Assembly: GCA_963575745.1 (NCBI GenBank)
Contig: CAUYUJ010001481.1
Coordinates: 359,340 to 423,339 of the forward strand
Direction: 5' to 3'
From: Prorocentrum cordatum
Lineage: Eukaryota; Sar; Dinophyceae; Prorocentrales; Prorocentraceae
DNA: 64,000 bases
Positions 30,901 to 38,166 of the stretch are shown here, in pieces. The notes under the pieces are model-generated. The model was not told where the DNA came from and searched no databases. It saw nothing but the letters and a program-made list of their open reading frames with translations. The translations under genes were made by a program, and so were the position numbers. Numbering within the stretch: the first letter of the stretch is position 1; every line of letters starts with the position of its first letter.

Positions 30901-31937
30901 AGATAATTCTGGTCGCTGGGGCCCTCGCCCTCAGCGTAATTGCTCGACACCCTACCTGGCAAAAGTCGCTCAGAGCCTGAGGCGTCCATCTGCCTCAGGG
31001 CCCAGCTCACGTCGCTGTACTCGAGCTTTCCTCGAGTGAGCGTCCTGAGATTCTGCATGCCTTGGGCCGTCAAGTTGGCCCCCTCTTCCAACATGAGCCC
31101 CTTCATCTTGGACGAGATCCAGAGGTCATTCGTCTCGGCCTCCTGGAATTGAGCTTCTCGACGACTCACGTACTGGATGAATGTCTCCTTGCTCTCACGA
31201 GATGCTTCGAAAAGAGCTCGACGGCCTGCTCGCCGAAGCTCGTCTCCCTCACGTTCTCCTATCATCAAATCCATGCGGCCCAGCACTACGTCGATCCAGT
31301 CGTGGCCCGTGATCTGGGCCTCCGGAATGTCATCAAACTTCGCCTGCATCGTATAATCGAAAAGCTTCAAGAACTTTTCCCCTCGTCGCCAGTGGGGAAC
31401 GTCTGTATTGGTGTTCCAACGTCGTAGTGCTCGGCGCCAAGGTCGATATTGCGCCCATCCGGGCCATGCTGGCGGGTCGGAGTAGTCTCCTTTTCCCCAG
31501 TTTGAGCTTGAGCTCGCCCACCAGCTGTCCTGCCACTTGTCACTCTGGCCGGAGTTCTTCCAGCCGTCGTCCTGCCACTTGTCGTCCTTGCCGCCTGGCT
31601 TGTGCCAGGATTGCGACGGGTCTGAGCCGGAGTTCCAGGGATCCGATGTTGCTGCTGCCTCCCACCAAGGATCCTTCGGCCTCCCGTCGACGTCGTCGTT
31701 GTCTGTTGCTGTCCTCCGAGAAGAAGAGCCAGCCGCGCCTGCCGTCTCGGTACCTGTGCCTGACGGTCTCGTGGCGCCCATGGTCTCACGGACCGTGCCG
31801 GCCACAATCTCTCGGAGCTGGTCCATGGAAATCGTCACTGTGTTGCCTGCAGCCGGCGTCGCCTCCGCCGATGCCTGCCCCCTGGGGCGGGCTGGGTCGA
31901 AGGTCGCGCCAGCGAAGTCGTCGTCGTCCTCCGCGGG
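24900..31937 (-). CDS. Copia ORF1: Gag, protease, membrane segments, methyltransferase-like domain, integrase
   Basis: The start is taken as the ATG at 31937 (MPAEDDDDF), the first ATG after the LTR leader; the frame is open further upstream without a better start. 2,345 codons. Gag is Trp/Lys-rich near residues 90-140, with a basic Gly/Arg run and a CX2CX4HX4C knuckle starting at Cys475. The protease reads LVDPGAGSD, Asp552, where DTGA or DSGA is usual. Two strongly hydrophobic segments follow, about residues 717-736 and 748-764. Residues about 850-1360 are Arg/Ser/Gly-rich and overlap the middle ORF, so they are probably a shadow. A methyltransferase-like domain spans about 1507-1690. The integrase has an HXnHXnCX2C finger near 1790 and catalytic Asp1858, Asp1916 and Glu1951, followed by a Trp-rich C-terminal fold and a Pro-rich tail. 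The frame ends 28 bases inside the RT ORF. Confidence 0.9.
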   Translation of the reverse strand, partial: PAEDDDDFAGATFDPARPRGQASAEATPAAGNTVTISMDQLREIVAGTVRETMGATRPSGTGTETAGAAGSSSRRTATDNDDVDGRPKDPWWEAAATSDPWNSGSDPSQSWHKPGGKDDKWQDDGWKNSGQSDKWQDSWWASSSSNWGKGDYSDPPAWPGWAQYRPWRRALRRWNTNTDVPHWRRGEKFLKLFDYTMQAKFDDIPEAQITGHDWIDVVLGRMDLMIGEREGDELRRAGRRALFEASRESKETFIQYVSRREAQFQEAETNDLWISSKMKGLMLEEGANLTAQGMQNLRTLTRGKLEYSDVSWALRQMDASGSERLLPGRVSSNYAEGEGPSDQNYLPPSSFPVGGSEGSEDQEDDEEEYDDTELDDEAALLAELEDLDLDETQVEEALAMIESRPSSRTWKQNKEIKRAAKRDREYFGPKKTGSAPPPPQRPGGGGRGRPDRGKGRGKGRRPRLSPEQLMKISRCGICKEKGHWHRECPNKDDPKFKKRGLAAYTFDGVASDPAGSWAVSPETLQDWKEVGQELLDNGCVYLVARATQGLVDPGAGSDLVGLAALNRESKALAAVGMKYELIPRQHQRPRAAHGVGGAAKVVTSILFPLCMGGVLGIIETTVLLEEVPHILSVNLLEFLGCVIDLPQNKMTSATLETDIQLTRLGSGHRMATIVQALEMPLGVPESALRKYPFLSQNSFQLNTGDAPEMLESGVLRAYIILVIITLAVILFVTMGARMMSLERAYERVVLGISAFVAGIGLAMATHRKGLKHKPFGLLQSGAQPASRELSVRSVGATKAIWPARAATRTQSRRSEAPPAGSESVAHLGSSHQPDSVSSIIERSLSQSAYSNGPEALGLVPLHRRGSGGALPGSSSAPRRLPRDSAGAAGAPPAVHGGRWRRRWRAESTGADGLRHRHGRRAGPRSAGSAGSGSGSTDSESGGSGPVATPASAGEPRSPGARVPAATAALSTTRGGGRSGPGAASARDNDSTTAAAASSEQRAAGVPSGHASASSGLGCIDHSREAGTSACEASATATALEAAPEAISADGQASSSAGRSSSHPGREPADGTAFERSLDSSCRVLPSSRSGPVLREPVGKRLQVSSMRYQNRMDTERSCRCGRTGTWGARRPSGVGSSSSPCGGQVGPEGCGYPSRGGRFPAGGGSSHHGQPARELPAGVTVAAAQHSGGSESPRQRAGNAQPNDSGGSERAESSEPSGRGSPPDSPGPDHDTEGAGVHGVIRGEPRLHTDHVGQPGVPHREHRAGHEPDGDDDGVHQYRRAGPGREPEPLAAAGGLGYSSEQCGASAFRPRRPAGLAHDAEHELRRPGRRRSTEQQRRPVDYADHDDHGYVHGEGPHLSEPTRGSHTRSRAQEAPALALQLAADFSSDCACSDHEARGQGSSSSLQSPSLGPLPEGQPTFCFPTFVTSSLGVSGERHRSVASLGVSESFYLDGDVTNDDHEVACPGPVSKILERQAVSHLGVSGQAFLGEEAADRCYPSRSRAKTAFLEVFSPPRIAPEVGKLGGPLGKDPSKDLLTGWDSSNRLHVQALWRQIEIEDPEVVWLSSECKVFSAINRLNKNRRDPSDWQQEVRCGLRDLILCMEIAAQRHAKERYFAFEHPLFASSWASHVVSYVASLPGVQRVRIDMCQFGLQVDARGLNKKPTGILTNHPGIIRELSGHLCVGGHRHAVLEGSRQTSRAAKYPPKFVKKIARAVTDQWSGASVRARPTWAELSEAFPAADDGSEPPGQEQEAEAEGSESSGDEPETRVDRRKAEVPSDPDPSEEEKRLIFKLHVNMGHPDSRKFCRVLRAGGGKRHLVRWARCKFRCSECEERQRSSNHRKVAMPRTFRFNHIVGIDLFYLEFLGTTYPFMNVVDHGSNLQVCARLADAKAVTVWRAFSTSWVRPFGAPDFLISDGGAEFGERFARGLEQWGVCHHVCDADSPWQNGRVERHGAWVKDRLKAEIDAGVSLPSSVEELDDLTHELVAHKNCFRHRGGFSPQQLVFGRNPRMPHELLSDDARGLPGWHDATCPASEQDSAGAEFARAQEVRAVARRLAMETTAREKISRASRARGPAFKEFTPGQWVFVWRNLSRTSSRADALGRRRACWTGPGVVVLCERGTVWVAVRARLWKCSVEQVRLASPEEEYGLQLAQSPQWQELLAQVHTRRAAAVDVQREGPPPDEAWDEPARPDVDPGPQVPSTSGPVPPSAQDPEDVGAPPPPSPPSVVGPPPNPREPVHQALGRPRAPSEAGSADAQAGSERTRLPSIAEGSGEDLGPSGGGSRQVTDPDSETGPVGGEAGPENPPASPPPPPPAPPEASRPTPRTRLIQPEDVPICIRRSRAH
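27863..29458 (-). CDS. Copia middle ORF: signal-like N-terminus, Pro-rich region, CHP...CxxC finger, coiled coil
   Basis: 531 codons in the +1 frame relative to ORF1, wholly overlapping it. An inner ATG at 29386 gives MAQRLWAWFLFIAGAAAA, which looks like a signal peptide or membrane anchor, followed by a Gln/Pro-rich stretch to about residue 250. A putative metal site has Cys257 and His259 then Cys277-X2-Cys280. Residues about 310-470 are Ala/Gln/Leu/Met-rich and helical with heptad-like spacing, fitting a coiled coil. The composition is that of a real protein, whereas the ORF1 frame over the same bases reads as Arg/Ser/Gly filler, so this frame is judged to be the coding one. It could be a second structural (Gag-like) protein. 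An envelope-like role is only a guess from its position and N-terminus. Confidence 0.7.
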   Translation of the reverse strand: MARAISQTPSARLSSDHCPSQHTAMAQRLWAWFLFIAGAAAAPSPAPRQLPGAYHATQRALQELHQQYMAGVGGDGGGQSPLVQTDSDTDTAGEQGLAQQDQQAAAQAVPTPNQEAAGQLPPQPVPVSLAPQGLGYQPPPPPYPPPEVVAGQGRAQLQPGTTTPPQQQQPPASSGLQGSPAATQVPPQASGASTIPVKPAPVLAKPAPPPLPLKPLPKPFPRTGRLPPQQGGPAPIPVGNQQTAPPSNDRSTPAAECSHPADQVQYYGNQWGSGSKCRACGTRIAWIPRGAAGAAGQGPGGPDDRPESAAQAARAAARSAQRAVDILQEADGFQQGAAALTMVNQLASYLQALQWQLHNIPEGLRALGNVQETLNQMIQVAQSVQSHPSQVEEGLLQIHQALITIQRVLGSMESFGENLDFIQTTLDNLVSRTGNIEQATNQMVMMMVSISTAVQGLVENQNRWLRQEASATAASSAGPQHFDLDAPQDWHMTPNMSSGAQGGGGAQSSSGDPWTTQTTTTTGTYTEKDLI

Positions 31938-32064
31938 CATCTCCGCGGCCGCGCCGCCCGGGCGGCGCGAGCCTGGCCCTGGCCGGGAGCGCGAGAGCGG
32001 CCTCCGGGCGCAGCCCTCAGAGCCGCTGCCCCTCGCCGCCCATTGGCCCGCCAGCCTGGAACCA

Positions 32065-32077
32065 GGCTCCGCTACCA
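32065..32077 (-). other. Primer-binding site of the Copia element
   Basis: Two bases after the 5' LTR the minus strand reads TGGTAGCGGAGCC. It starts with TGG, the complement of a tRNA 3' CCA, and resembles the TGGTAGCAGAGC/TGGTATCAGAGC sites used with initiator methionine tRNA by other Copia elements. The match to the host tRNA is not checked. Confidence 0.65.
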
Positions 32078-32079
32078 AC

Positions 32080-32197
32080 TGTGGCAGCAGCAAGCGCAGC
32101 AAATGTTTTTCCCTTGAGCCAGACAAGAGTACGCGTGAGATCCTGACACGCACACTAAATGCAAAACCTGAGACACAAATTATGCTCACCTGTTTCA
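32080..32197 (-). repeat. 5' LTR of the Copia element (118 bp)
   Basis: On the minus strand it runs from TGAAACAGGTGAGC to GCTTGCTGCTGCCACA. It is identical base for base to the copy at 22265-22382. 118 bp is short for a Copia LTR. It should hold the promoter for the element, but no core motif was recognised. Confidence 0.95.
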
Positions 32198-32220
32198 TGT
32201 GTGTGTGTGTCCTTGGGCCA
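32198..32220 (+). repeat. Right part of the repeat split by the Copia element
   Basis: TGTGTGTGTGTCCTTGGGCC corresponds to TTTGTGTGTCCCAGGGCC in the 41-kb copy, completing the unit whose left part ends at 22264. Confidence 0.7.
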
Positions 32221-32344
32221 ATTTGGTGTTGCCCAGTGCCCAGGCGAGAGGGAGGCCGCACGACAGAGTGCGGCCCACAACCAAGTTCCGTCCAAACTGT
32301 TGGCCTCCTGGGTCCTGCCCACTGGCTCGCAGAGGAAAAAACTC

Positions 32345-32530
32345 CTGCTCCCGATCGTCCTGCTCCTCCTCCTCCTCCTCCTCCTCCTCCTCCTCCTTCC
32401 TCTCTTCCTCTCTTCCTCCTCCTCCTCCTCCTCCTCCTCCTCCTTACTCTCTTTCTCCTCCTCCTCCTCCTCGTCCTCCTCCTCCTCCTCCTCCCTCTAC
32501 TTCTCCTCCTCCTCCTCCTCCTCCTCCTGG
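32345..32530. repeat. CTC tract upstream of tubby exon C
   Basis: (CTC)n with TCC slips. Purine-only on the minus strand. Confidence 0.93.
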
Positions 32531-32870
32531 ACTACTGCTTTCTTTTTCCCCACCTTTTCTTCCCCGACCCTACGGCCGTGCCCAGCCTGTAAAGCAGGGG
32601 GCCCACCAGCCGAGGTAGGGGGCGGGCGGGAGCACGCGTGCACCGAGTGCCACGCGGGATGATTTTATTCACATCGCCGCGCCCTCTAGAAGCGAGCCAG
32701 CCCTGGAAATCTTCTGAGAGTGATTTCAAGTGCCCCGAGGGGTGTGTGGGACCTGCTGACACGCCTCTGCAGAGTCGTTCGTTCGTTCGTTCTCCTCCTT
32801 CTCCTCCCTCTCCTCCTCGGGTTCCCCCAGGGAGCGGGCCCTCCGCTCCGCTGCCGCCGCATCCCGCCAG
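32531..32870. other. Intron sequence, nothing recognised
   Basis: Unique except for a GTTCGTTCGTTC run at 32774. It ends in the exon C acceptor. Confidence 0.5.
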
Positions 32871-32924
32871 GACTCGGACCAGACGCTCGGCAAGCTGAGG
32901 TCGGACTTCCTCGGGCTAGAATTC
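32871..32924 (+). CDS. Tubby-like gene, exon C, 54-bp micro-exon (GKLRSDFLG block)
   Basis: The exon is bounded by cccgccag before and GTTGCG after, both in phase 0. Its 18 codons read DSDQTL then GKLRSDFLGLEF, the best conserved stretch of the tubby domain (usually GKLRSNFLGT followed by F). The Lys and Arg are the phosphoinositide contacts known from the mouse protein. It lies 0.67 kb downstream of the Copia element; without that element the B-C intron would be about 1 kb. A 210-bp TIR element starts 69 bp after the exon. Confidence 0.85.
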
Positions 32925-32992
32925 GTTGCGTGCCCTGCGCTTCGCCCGCCGCCGGGAAGGTGCTTCGGTAGCAATTCCTGGGAGCCTTGTTC

Positions 32993-33202
32993 TGGACGCC
33001 CGAAATGGGTACTGAAAGAATGGGTACAATGCCGAACAGCGAATCTTGTTCATTTTGAGCAGGACTCGCTGTCCACGCCGCCGCGGCCTGTGTCCATTCG
33101 AGACAGAAGGCCGCCTGCCAAACAGCGGCCGCTGTTGGTTTGGGACAACATTTGTTGTTGGGCATTGTACCCATTCTTTCCCGTGCCCATTTCGGGCGTC
33201 CA
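32993..33202. mobile_element. TIR element, TGGACGCCCG family, copy 2
   Basis: 210 bp, ends TGGACGCCCGAAATGGGTAC and GTGCCCATTTCGGGCGTCCA. Closely matches the 16979 copy. Confidence 0.95.
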
Positions 33203-33239
33203 AACTGGAAGCCTTGTGCGTCCTCGGGGCTCAGGGCAT

Positions 33240-33430
33240 TGGCGTGCGCTGGCGTCCTGCAACCGATGAGGAGCACCGACTCAGTGTCGATCGGCGGCGA
33301 GTAGGGTCGATCAGCGTCGACTGGCGTCGATTCGCGTCGGTGAAAGTCGGCTAACGTCGGTTCGCATCGGTTCGCAATAGCCAGCAAGACGACACCGGAG
33401 GCTCCCATGAAGTTGCCGCAGAGGGGTGCG
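33240..33430. repeat. TCGACTGGCGTCGATTCGCG short-period repeat
   Basis: Steps of about 10-12 bases around GTCGATT, GTCGGCT and ATCGGTTCGC. Confidence 0.65.
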
Positions 33431-33530
33431 GAAAGATCGGGTTTGAGACCGACGGCTGTTCCTGCCCCTTTTGGCCCGGGCTCGCCTGCGGTGCTGCCGC
33501 AGACTCGCGCTGGCCGTCGCTTATATGAAG

Positions 33531-33700
33531 GGGCCCTGGGACACACAAACAAATAACTACACATGCAAATGAGAGGACCCCCCATATGTTCGCATCTGTT
33601 CTGGGTTGCTGTCTCCCCCCCCCACTTCCAACAAAAAATATACCAGATTTTCTTCGGGAATCGACGATGCATTGTGTCAGTGGGCTTTTCCCCTCCCGAT
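33531..33700 (-). repeat. Short dispersed repeat, GTGTCCCAGGG family, minus-strand copy
   Basis: Read on the minus strand it starts ATCGGGAGGGGAAAAG, passes TCGTCGATTCCCGAAG and a GTGGGGGGG run, and ends TGTGTCCCAGGGCCCC. The family unit is about 155-170 bp. Confidence 0.85.
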
Positions 33701-33839
33701 TCCAGTGCCTCCTGCTGGCTCCAAACTGGTACATCCGTGCCCAGACGAGCCGAGTGCCCTGCGCGCCGCCACGCTGGCCCCCGCCGGCAGGCCGCGCCGC
33801 CCGGCAGAAGGGGGGCGAGGAGGGGGGAAGGAAGCAGCG

Positions 33840-35070
33840 CAAGGAAACGGTCGCCGGGCGTGCTTGTCCGCAACCGCTGCGGCGTTTCCCCGCGTGGAGT
33901 CAGCCACCACCTTGACTAGGACCCTGGAGGCCCTGCGTGCCTCGCGGCCCCACGCGCCGCCGTGGGCTTCCGCCGCCATGAGGGGAGGTGAAACCCTAAG
34001 CCGCGCAAAGCCGCGCGGCGTCCTGGCGCTGCCCTTTGAACTATTCGCACCGCTCCGTCGCCGCACTCGGCGACGCGGCCGACGCGGCGAGGCGATCGGC
34101 GCGCAACCCACACGCGGCGGCAAAGTCCCAGGTGGCCGCCGTGCCGTTGCGCCACCGTGGAAGTTAGACGTCGGCAGGCCGGCAGTCAGTGCCGTCTACT
34201 ACCTGGGACCCGCCCTGCTCGCCCCCAGGGGTGGCCTGCCCCGGTGTGGTCATCGGCCAGGGCGTCGAACAAGGCCTGGTTGGGCAGGGCGTTGTGGCAT
34301 TCGGGCCAGTCGCCGCGGCAACCGCAGACCAAAGCGTGGTCACAGAAGGCGTCCATCACCTCGCCACAGGCTGGGCAAAAGCATTCCTCCTGCAAGAGCT
34401 GAATTCGCAGCCGCCTCTGCACGCCGACCTGCGTGAGGCCGCGCGGGGGCGCATTGCTGGTGGCCTCGCAGGGCGGCGCCTGGAGCGACGCGGTAACGCC
34501 CGGGGCCTGCACCAGGGAGAGGTGCGTCTTGCCGGCCAGGGTGGCACCCGCCAGAAGCGCGTCGAGCGCAGCCCTGTCCACCGCGTTGGAAATGGTTGCG
34601 GGCCTGCATCGCAGCCGCCAGGCTTCCCCCGTCGCGGTCAGCGCCGTAGAACTGCCGACTAAGGTCGGTGCTCTTCGCTTGACAAGCGATGTCGGCAGCG
34701 GCATGCTTTGCGGCGGAGCGCATGCCGAGTCCTCTCTTGTTGAATTTGAGTTGAGCCTGTTGCCAGGAGGCGTCAGAGGGCGAGCAGCCGCTCAGTTGAG
34801 CAAGGCAGGCCCGGACAGCGTCGCCCATCACCATCCAGGAGGCGGTGGGCGGCAGCACGCGCGCGGGGTAGCCCAGCTTGTGCATTTGAGACAGAAGGTC
34901 GGTTGCCCGACACCCGCCGCTGCCGGAATTTGGCGACATGCGTACCAAAACAACAGCATGGAACATTCGGGGCGCTGTGTTACCCGTTTCCCCCAAATGC
35001 GCCTTCTCATCAGAGGAAGACTTGGTAGGGGGACGGGGAGGAGTGGGTTGACGAGGAGGATGGGAGGGCA
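33840..35070 (-). pseudogene. Decayed LINE: C-terminal RT flank, CCHC-type finger and restriction-like endonuclease remnant
   Basis: Minus-strand pieces in three frames join into one LINE C-terminus. First: PARVLPPTASWMVMG then GLGMRSAAKHAAADIA (to about 34640). After a frame change: CPACGEVMDAFCDHALVC, a Cys-X2-Cys...His-X4-Cys finger (about 34390-34330). After further breaks: a fragment with an in-frame stop reading ADV then LPRWRNGTAATWDFA, and finally MAAEAHGGAWGREARR at about 33960. The last two match the restriction-like endonuclease end of site-specific LINEs. The catalytic RT core is not present. Several frameshifts and stops show it is dead. Confidence 0.7.
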
Positions 35071-35200
35071 ACAGGAGACGGTGATGAGAGGATGGGAGGA
35101 GGACAGAGGGGGAGAAGGAGTGTGAACGAAACAGACGAGGGAGTTTTAGGAGGAGAAGTCTTGTTTCCGTCCGCGGCTAGCTGCCCTACCTCTCCCACAG

Positions 35201-35337
35201 TTTCTAGCTGGCGTGGGGTCTATTACGCGTTGGTCGCAGTGGACAAAATCACCGCGATCGGTCCGTCGCACTCTAGAACGTTGCGACTGGCCTTGGCTTA
35301 TTGGGAAGGCTTCACGGCTGTTGCCGCCGACCCTGAC
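35201..35337 (+). CDS. Exon-like segment of unknown gene
   Basis: After a good acceptor (ctctcccacag) the frame reads SSWRGVYYALVAVDKI then TAIGPSHSRTLRLALAY and WEGFTAVAADPDGG, with normal protein composition, and runs into a GAC tract at 35341. No family recognised and no partner exon found. It lies between tubby exons C and D but is not tubby. Confidence 0.35.
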
Positions 35338-35449
35338 GGGGGACGACGACGACGACGACGACGACGTTGGCGGCGGCGGCAGCGATGACGAGGGGCAGAG
35401 TCCTCAAGGATGATTCGTGGGCTTCGGAATGCGTTCGTTGGCCTTCGCG

Positions 35450-36010
35450 TGGCCGGTTAGTAGGGGGCCTTTTTGGAGCATTTTCAGTGCCTCTTGGGAG
35501 CTTTTTGGAGGCCTCTTGGGGTTTCCTGGGGGGGCTGTGGGGGGCCTCTGGTGGCCTCGTGGCCTCGTGGGGATTCCCTGGGAGATTGTAGGAAACGTCG
35601 AAAGGTCCGTTCGAGATCCCGTGTGGGCACCCTTGTGGAGCCGTCTTGGGGGCCGTTCGGGCTGTTTGGCAGGGGGGGTCCTGGGCCATCCTGGGGCCGT
35701 CTTGGGTCGCTTGGGGCATGGACATCTCTTGGGGGGCCTCCTGTGGCGATCCTGGTGGCTCTTTGGGCCGTCCTGGGGCGCTGGGGCGCTGAAGAGGCGA
35801 GAGCGCCAGAATCTTGCCAACAGCTCCAGGGCAATCTTCACAGCTTTCCTGTTGGGGCTCTCTTAGTGTGCTCTTGGAGGTTTCTTCGTGCATCTTGACA
35901 GCCTTTCTGGTCATCAGGAGGCCGCCTGTGGCGTCTTGGACCGATCGTTCGGCGATTCGGGACCCTCTTGGACCGTCTTGGGGGCCTCCTGGGGCACTCT
36001 TGGGCCGTCA
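35450..36010. repeat. CTTGGGGGCC degenerate minisatellite, block 1
   Basis: Steps of 10-15 bases: GCCTCTTGGG, GCCGTCTTGGG, TCCTGGGGC. The same orientation and motif recur at six other places. A side motif GAAGAGGCGAGAGCGCC at 35793 recurs at 53226. Confidence 0.85.
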
Positions 36011-36684
36011 CCGGGTGCTTTTGGGCACGGGCCCCCCCCCGCTGGATGATGGTTTTCTGACTTGGTACCCCCCCCACGCCCTCCCCTTCCCAACCCACCT
36101 CCCCCCGCCAGGACGGGATCAAGAGAAGGACTTCCCTCCGACTCAACAGCGGCATTGCTTATTTTCGTTTTGGCTGGCAAGCTCCAGGAAGAGGGCCCAG
36201 TCAGTGAAAGGAGAGGGACAATTGCGGCGGGCGCAGAAGAATTTTGACGACCATGCCACCAACCTCCTGGAGTTCTACCTCCTCGGTGTCGTTGGGTCAT
36301 GCCCCATGCCTGAGGCGAATGATGGCAAACGCGGCCTGTACAGGGTCAGTTTGCATGCTCCCGCTCTCCCTGAGAACTTTGGGGTCGAGGAAGGTTCACC
36401 TCTTCTTGAAGACCCACTTCTCGGCGGTGGAATTTCAAATGGGAGCAAGACTGCGGTTGTTGGCCAATCTTCCAACTGGTCCTGCGTTACATACTCCTGC
36501 ATACGAGTATGTGGGAAAGGGCGATACTGAATGTCACGCCACCCTGGATGATCAGGAGTCTGATGCTGTTGGACCTCTCCTGGAAGACGACGCATATTTT
36601 ACGCTTGCAGTTCATGCTATTTACATACAACAGAAGCAGTTCAGGTTCAAGGGCAACCTGGAGGGAGAGTTTGCGACGTACCCA
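36011..36684. other. Unique sequence, no gene recognised
   Basis: Open frames exist on both strands (for example 36244-36850 plus and 36275-36595 minus), but none matched a known family and each is interrupted or low in protein character. Confidence 0.4.
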
Positions 36685-36995
36685 AATTCAGAAGGCCAAA
36701 ATGGGGCCAAAACCTTAGTAAAATCAATGATTTTGGCTTCAAAGAAGAGGGGAGCCTTAATTAGCGTTGCCCCCTCAGAAGGCCAACATGGGGCCAAAAC
36801 CTTAGTAAAATCAATGATTTTGGCTTCCTCGGCGAGGCCGTTTTGGACGCTCTGACCGCTCCCCGCCCCTCCTGTCCAGGTCAGTGGGGAGCGGGTAGGG
36901 GGAGGGGTAAACCCCTCCCCGAAGGGGAAGAAGGAGGAGTGGAAGAGGAAACTCGTTAAACCACCGACGCCCTGAAGGGCTGGTGGGACTTTCTG
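36685..36995 (+). repeat. Two-unit repeat (AAAATCAATGATTTT) plus GGGGAGGGGTAAACCCC hairpin, copy 1
   Basis: Units of about 90 bp, CAGAAGGCCAAAATGGGGCC then TAGTAAAATCAATGATTTTGG, twice. Then a 22-base perfect hairpin at 36899-36920 and GGGCTGGTGGGA. The same order occurs at 56700-57115. Confidence 0.9.
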
Positions 36996-37004
36996 CGTTC
37001 CATC

Positions 37005-37740
37005 AATAACTTTGTGCGTAAGCTGGACAGTTTCACGCCGTGCGAGTCCGCCGTCGAGGACTTTGCCAAATCCGCGCACGAGGACGAGAATAGGGCCACC
37101 ATCTACTCGGACTTGCGCCCGCACTTCGACATCCTGAGAGAGCTCCTCGGGCCATCGAGGGCTGCGGCCGTACAGCCTTACCTCGTGGACGTCGAGGCCC
37201 AGCTCCTGGCCGCATGCAGGGCCGATTTGGGGCTGGACGACGACAGCGCTGCTGGTGCCGACTCAGACACGGACAGCGACGCTTACACGCCAGGCGGGAC
37301 GGTGGTCATCGACGACCACGCCTTGGCAGAAGCAAGGGCCATGTTGGAGGGCAGCGGCGCTTGCACCGACTCCGACATGGCCAGCGACAGTTGCACGCCA
37401 GCTGGGGCTACGGAGCCGAAGCCGGCCGAAGCAAGCGCTCCGCGTGTGATCTCGACGGCGACGAGTTCCAGCAAGACTCCAGCACGGGCCTGCATCCCAC
37501 GAGCGCGGCGTTGGGCGACGACAACGGCGACTGCGGCCCTACGTGGGAGAAGCTGCGCTCGCGCGCCTGGTCGCGCGCGGCCACCTCTGGCCACGGGCGC
37601 GCGGCACGGGGGAAACGAAAACGGGCGGGGGGCGGCGGCGCACGCGCTCGACGGGCCTGGCCCCCGCCCCGTCGTCACGGTACCGCCGGAGAGACCAGGG
37701 CCCCTCATAAGAGCACTAATAATACTAGTAGTAATCGATA
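37005..37740 (+). CDS. Unidentified ORF, acidic middle and basic C-terminal part, probable frame change near 37430
   Basis: From about 37005 the frame reads SINNFVRKLDSFTPCESAV, then HFDILRELLGPSRAAAVQPY and VDVEAQLLAACRADLG, then an Asp/Ser-rich stretch with VVIDDHALAEARAMLEG. These have clear protein composition. Near 37430 a second frame takes over better character (CDLDGDEFQQDSS, GDDNGDCGPTWEKLRSRAW, then a basic GKRKRAGGGG tail), suggesting one frameshift or a splice. It begins within the repeat ending at 36995. Function unknown; a retroelement-borne ORF is possible. Confidence 0.4.
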
Positions 37741-37789
37741 AGAATGCGAATGCTAATAATAATACTGATACTAATACGACCCCTCTCGT

Positions 37790-38015
37790 CGGGAGCCTTG
37801 AGACGGGGGTCAGCCAGAGCGCCAGATCTTGCAGGATCCTTCGAAGACCTCCTCTGGCTGACCCGGGTCAGCGAGCCGCTTGTGGCCGCGAGGCGGCCGC
37901 GCATATTGGCTGACCCGGGTTTGCGAAAACCTGCGTTGCAGTTTTTGTCCCCTGCATTGCAGTTTTTTGGTTTCCTGCTGACCCGGATTTGGATTGACCC
38001 GGGTCAGAAGATCCC
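37790..38015. repeat. GGCTGACCCGGGTCAGC palindromic motif cluster
   Basis: Perfect 16-base palindrome GCTGACCCGGGTCAGC at 37857-37872 and variants at about 37816, 37910, 37978 and 37995. An AAT-rich run (37710-37785) precedes it. Confidence 0.8.
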
Positions 38016-38166
38016 CGATCCCGTCGCTCTTGAGGCGCATCGTCACCAAGCGGGGCGGCTGGCCCCTCCGTCTTCCGAGGATTAAAAGAAGGTGTGGCTG
38101 GGCACAGTGCTGTTCTCGTTGTTCTTTCGATCGCGCTTGCCTTCGTTTCCTTCTGGATGACGTCAC

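Larger units (their letters stand above)
22265..32197 (-). mobile_element. Intact Ty1/Copia-type LTR retrotransposon, 9,933 bp
   Basis: The element is bounded by two identical 118-bp LTRs starting TG and ending CA on the minus strand. From its 5' end it carries a primer-binding site, Gag with a zinc knuckle, an aspartic protease, two hydrophobic segments, a middle ORF in another frame, a methyltransferase-like domain, an integrase, and then RT plus RNase H. Integrase before RT is the Copia order. It is about twice the usual Copia length because of the middle ORF, the methyltransferase-like part and long Pro/Ser linkers. Flanks are TG-repeat (atgtgtg left, tgtgtgtg right), so a 4-6 bp target duplication fits but cannot be fixed. 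Identical LTRs and open frames point to recent insertion. It lies in a tubby-like intron, antisense to that gene, inside an older short repeat. No polypurine tract was recognised next to the 3' LTR. Confidence 0.93.

Noticed and set aside
24900-32261. Copia ORF1 starting at the upstream GTG at 32261
   Set aside because: That start lies outside the element, before the 5' LTR. The first ATG after the leader, at 31937, is the sensible start.
36735-36760. Possible relict of the dinoflagellate spliced leader (ATTTTGGCTTCAAAG resembles its 3' half)
   Set aside because: Only a partial match with insertions, inside a palindromic repeat unit and without a following retrocopied gene.
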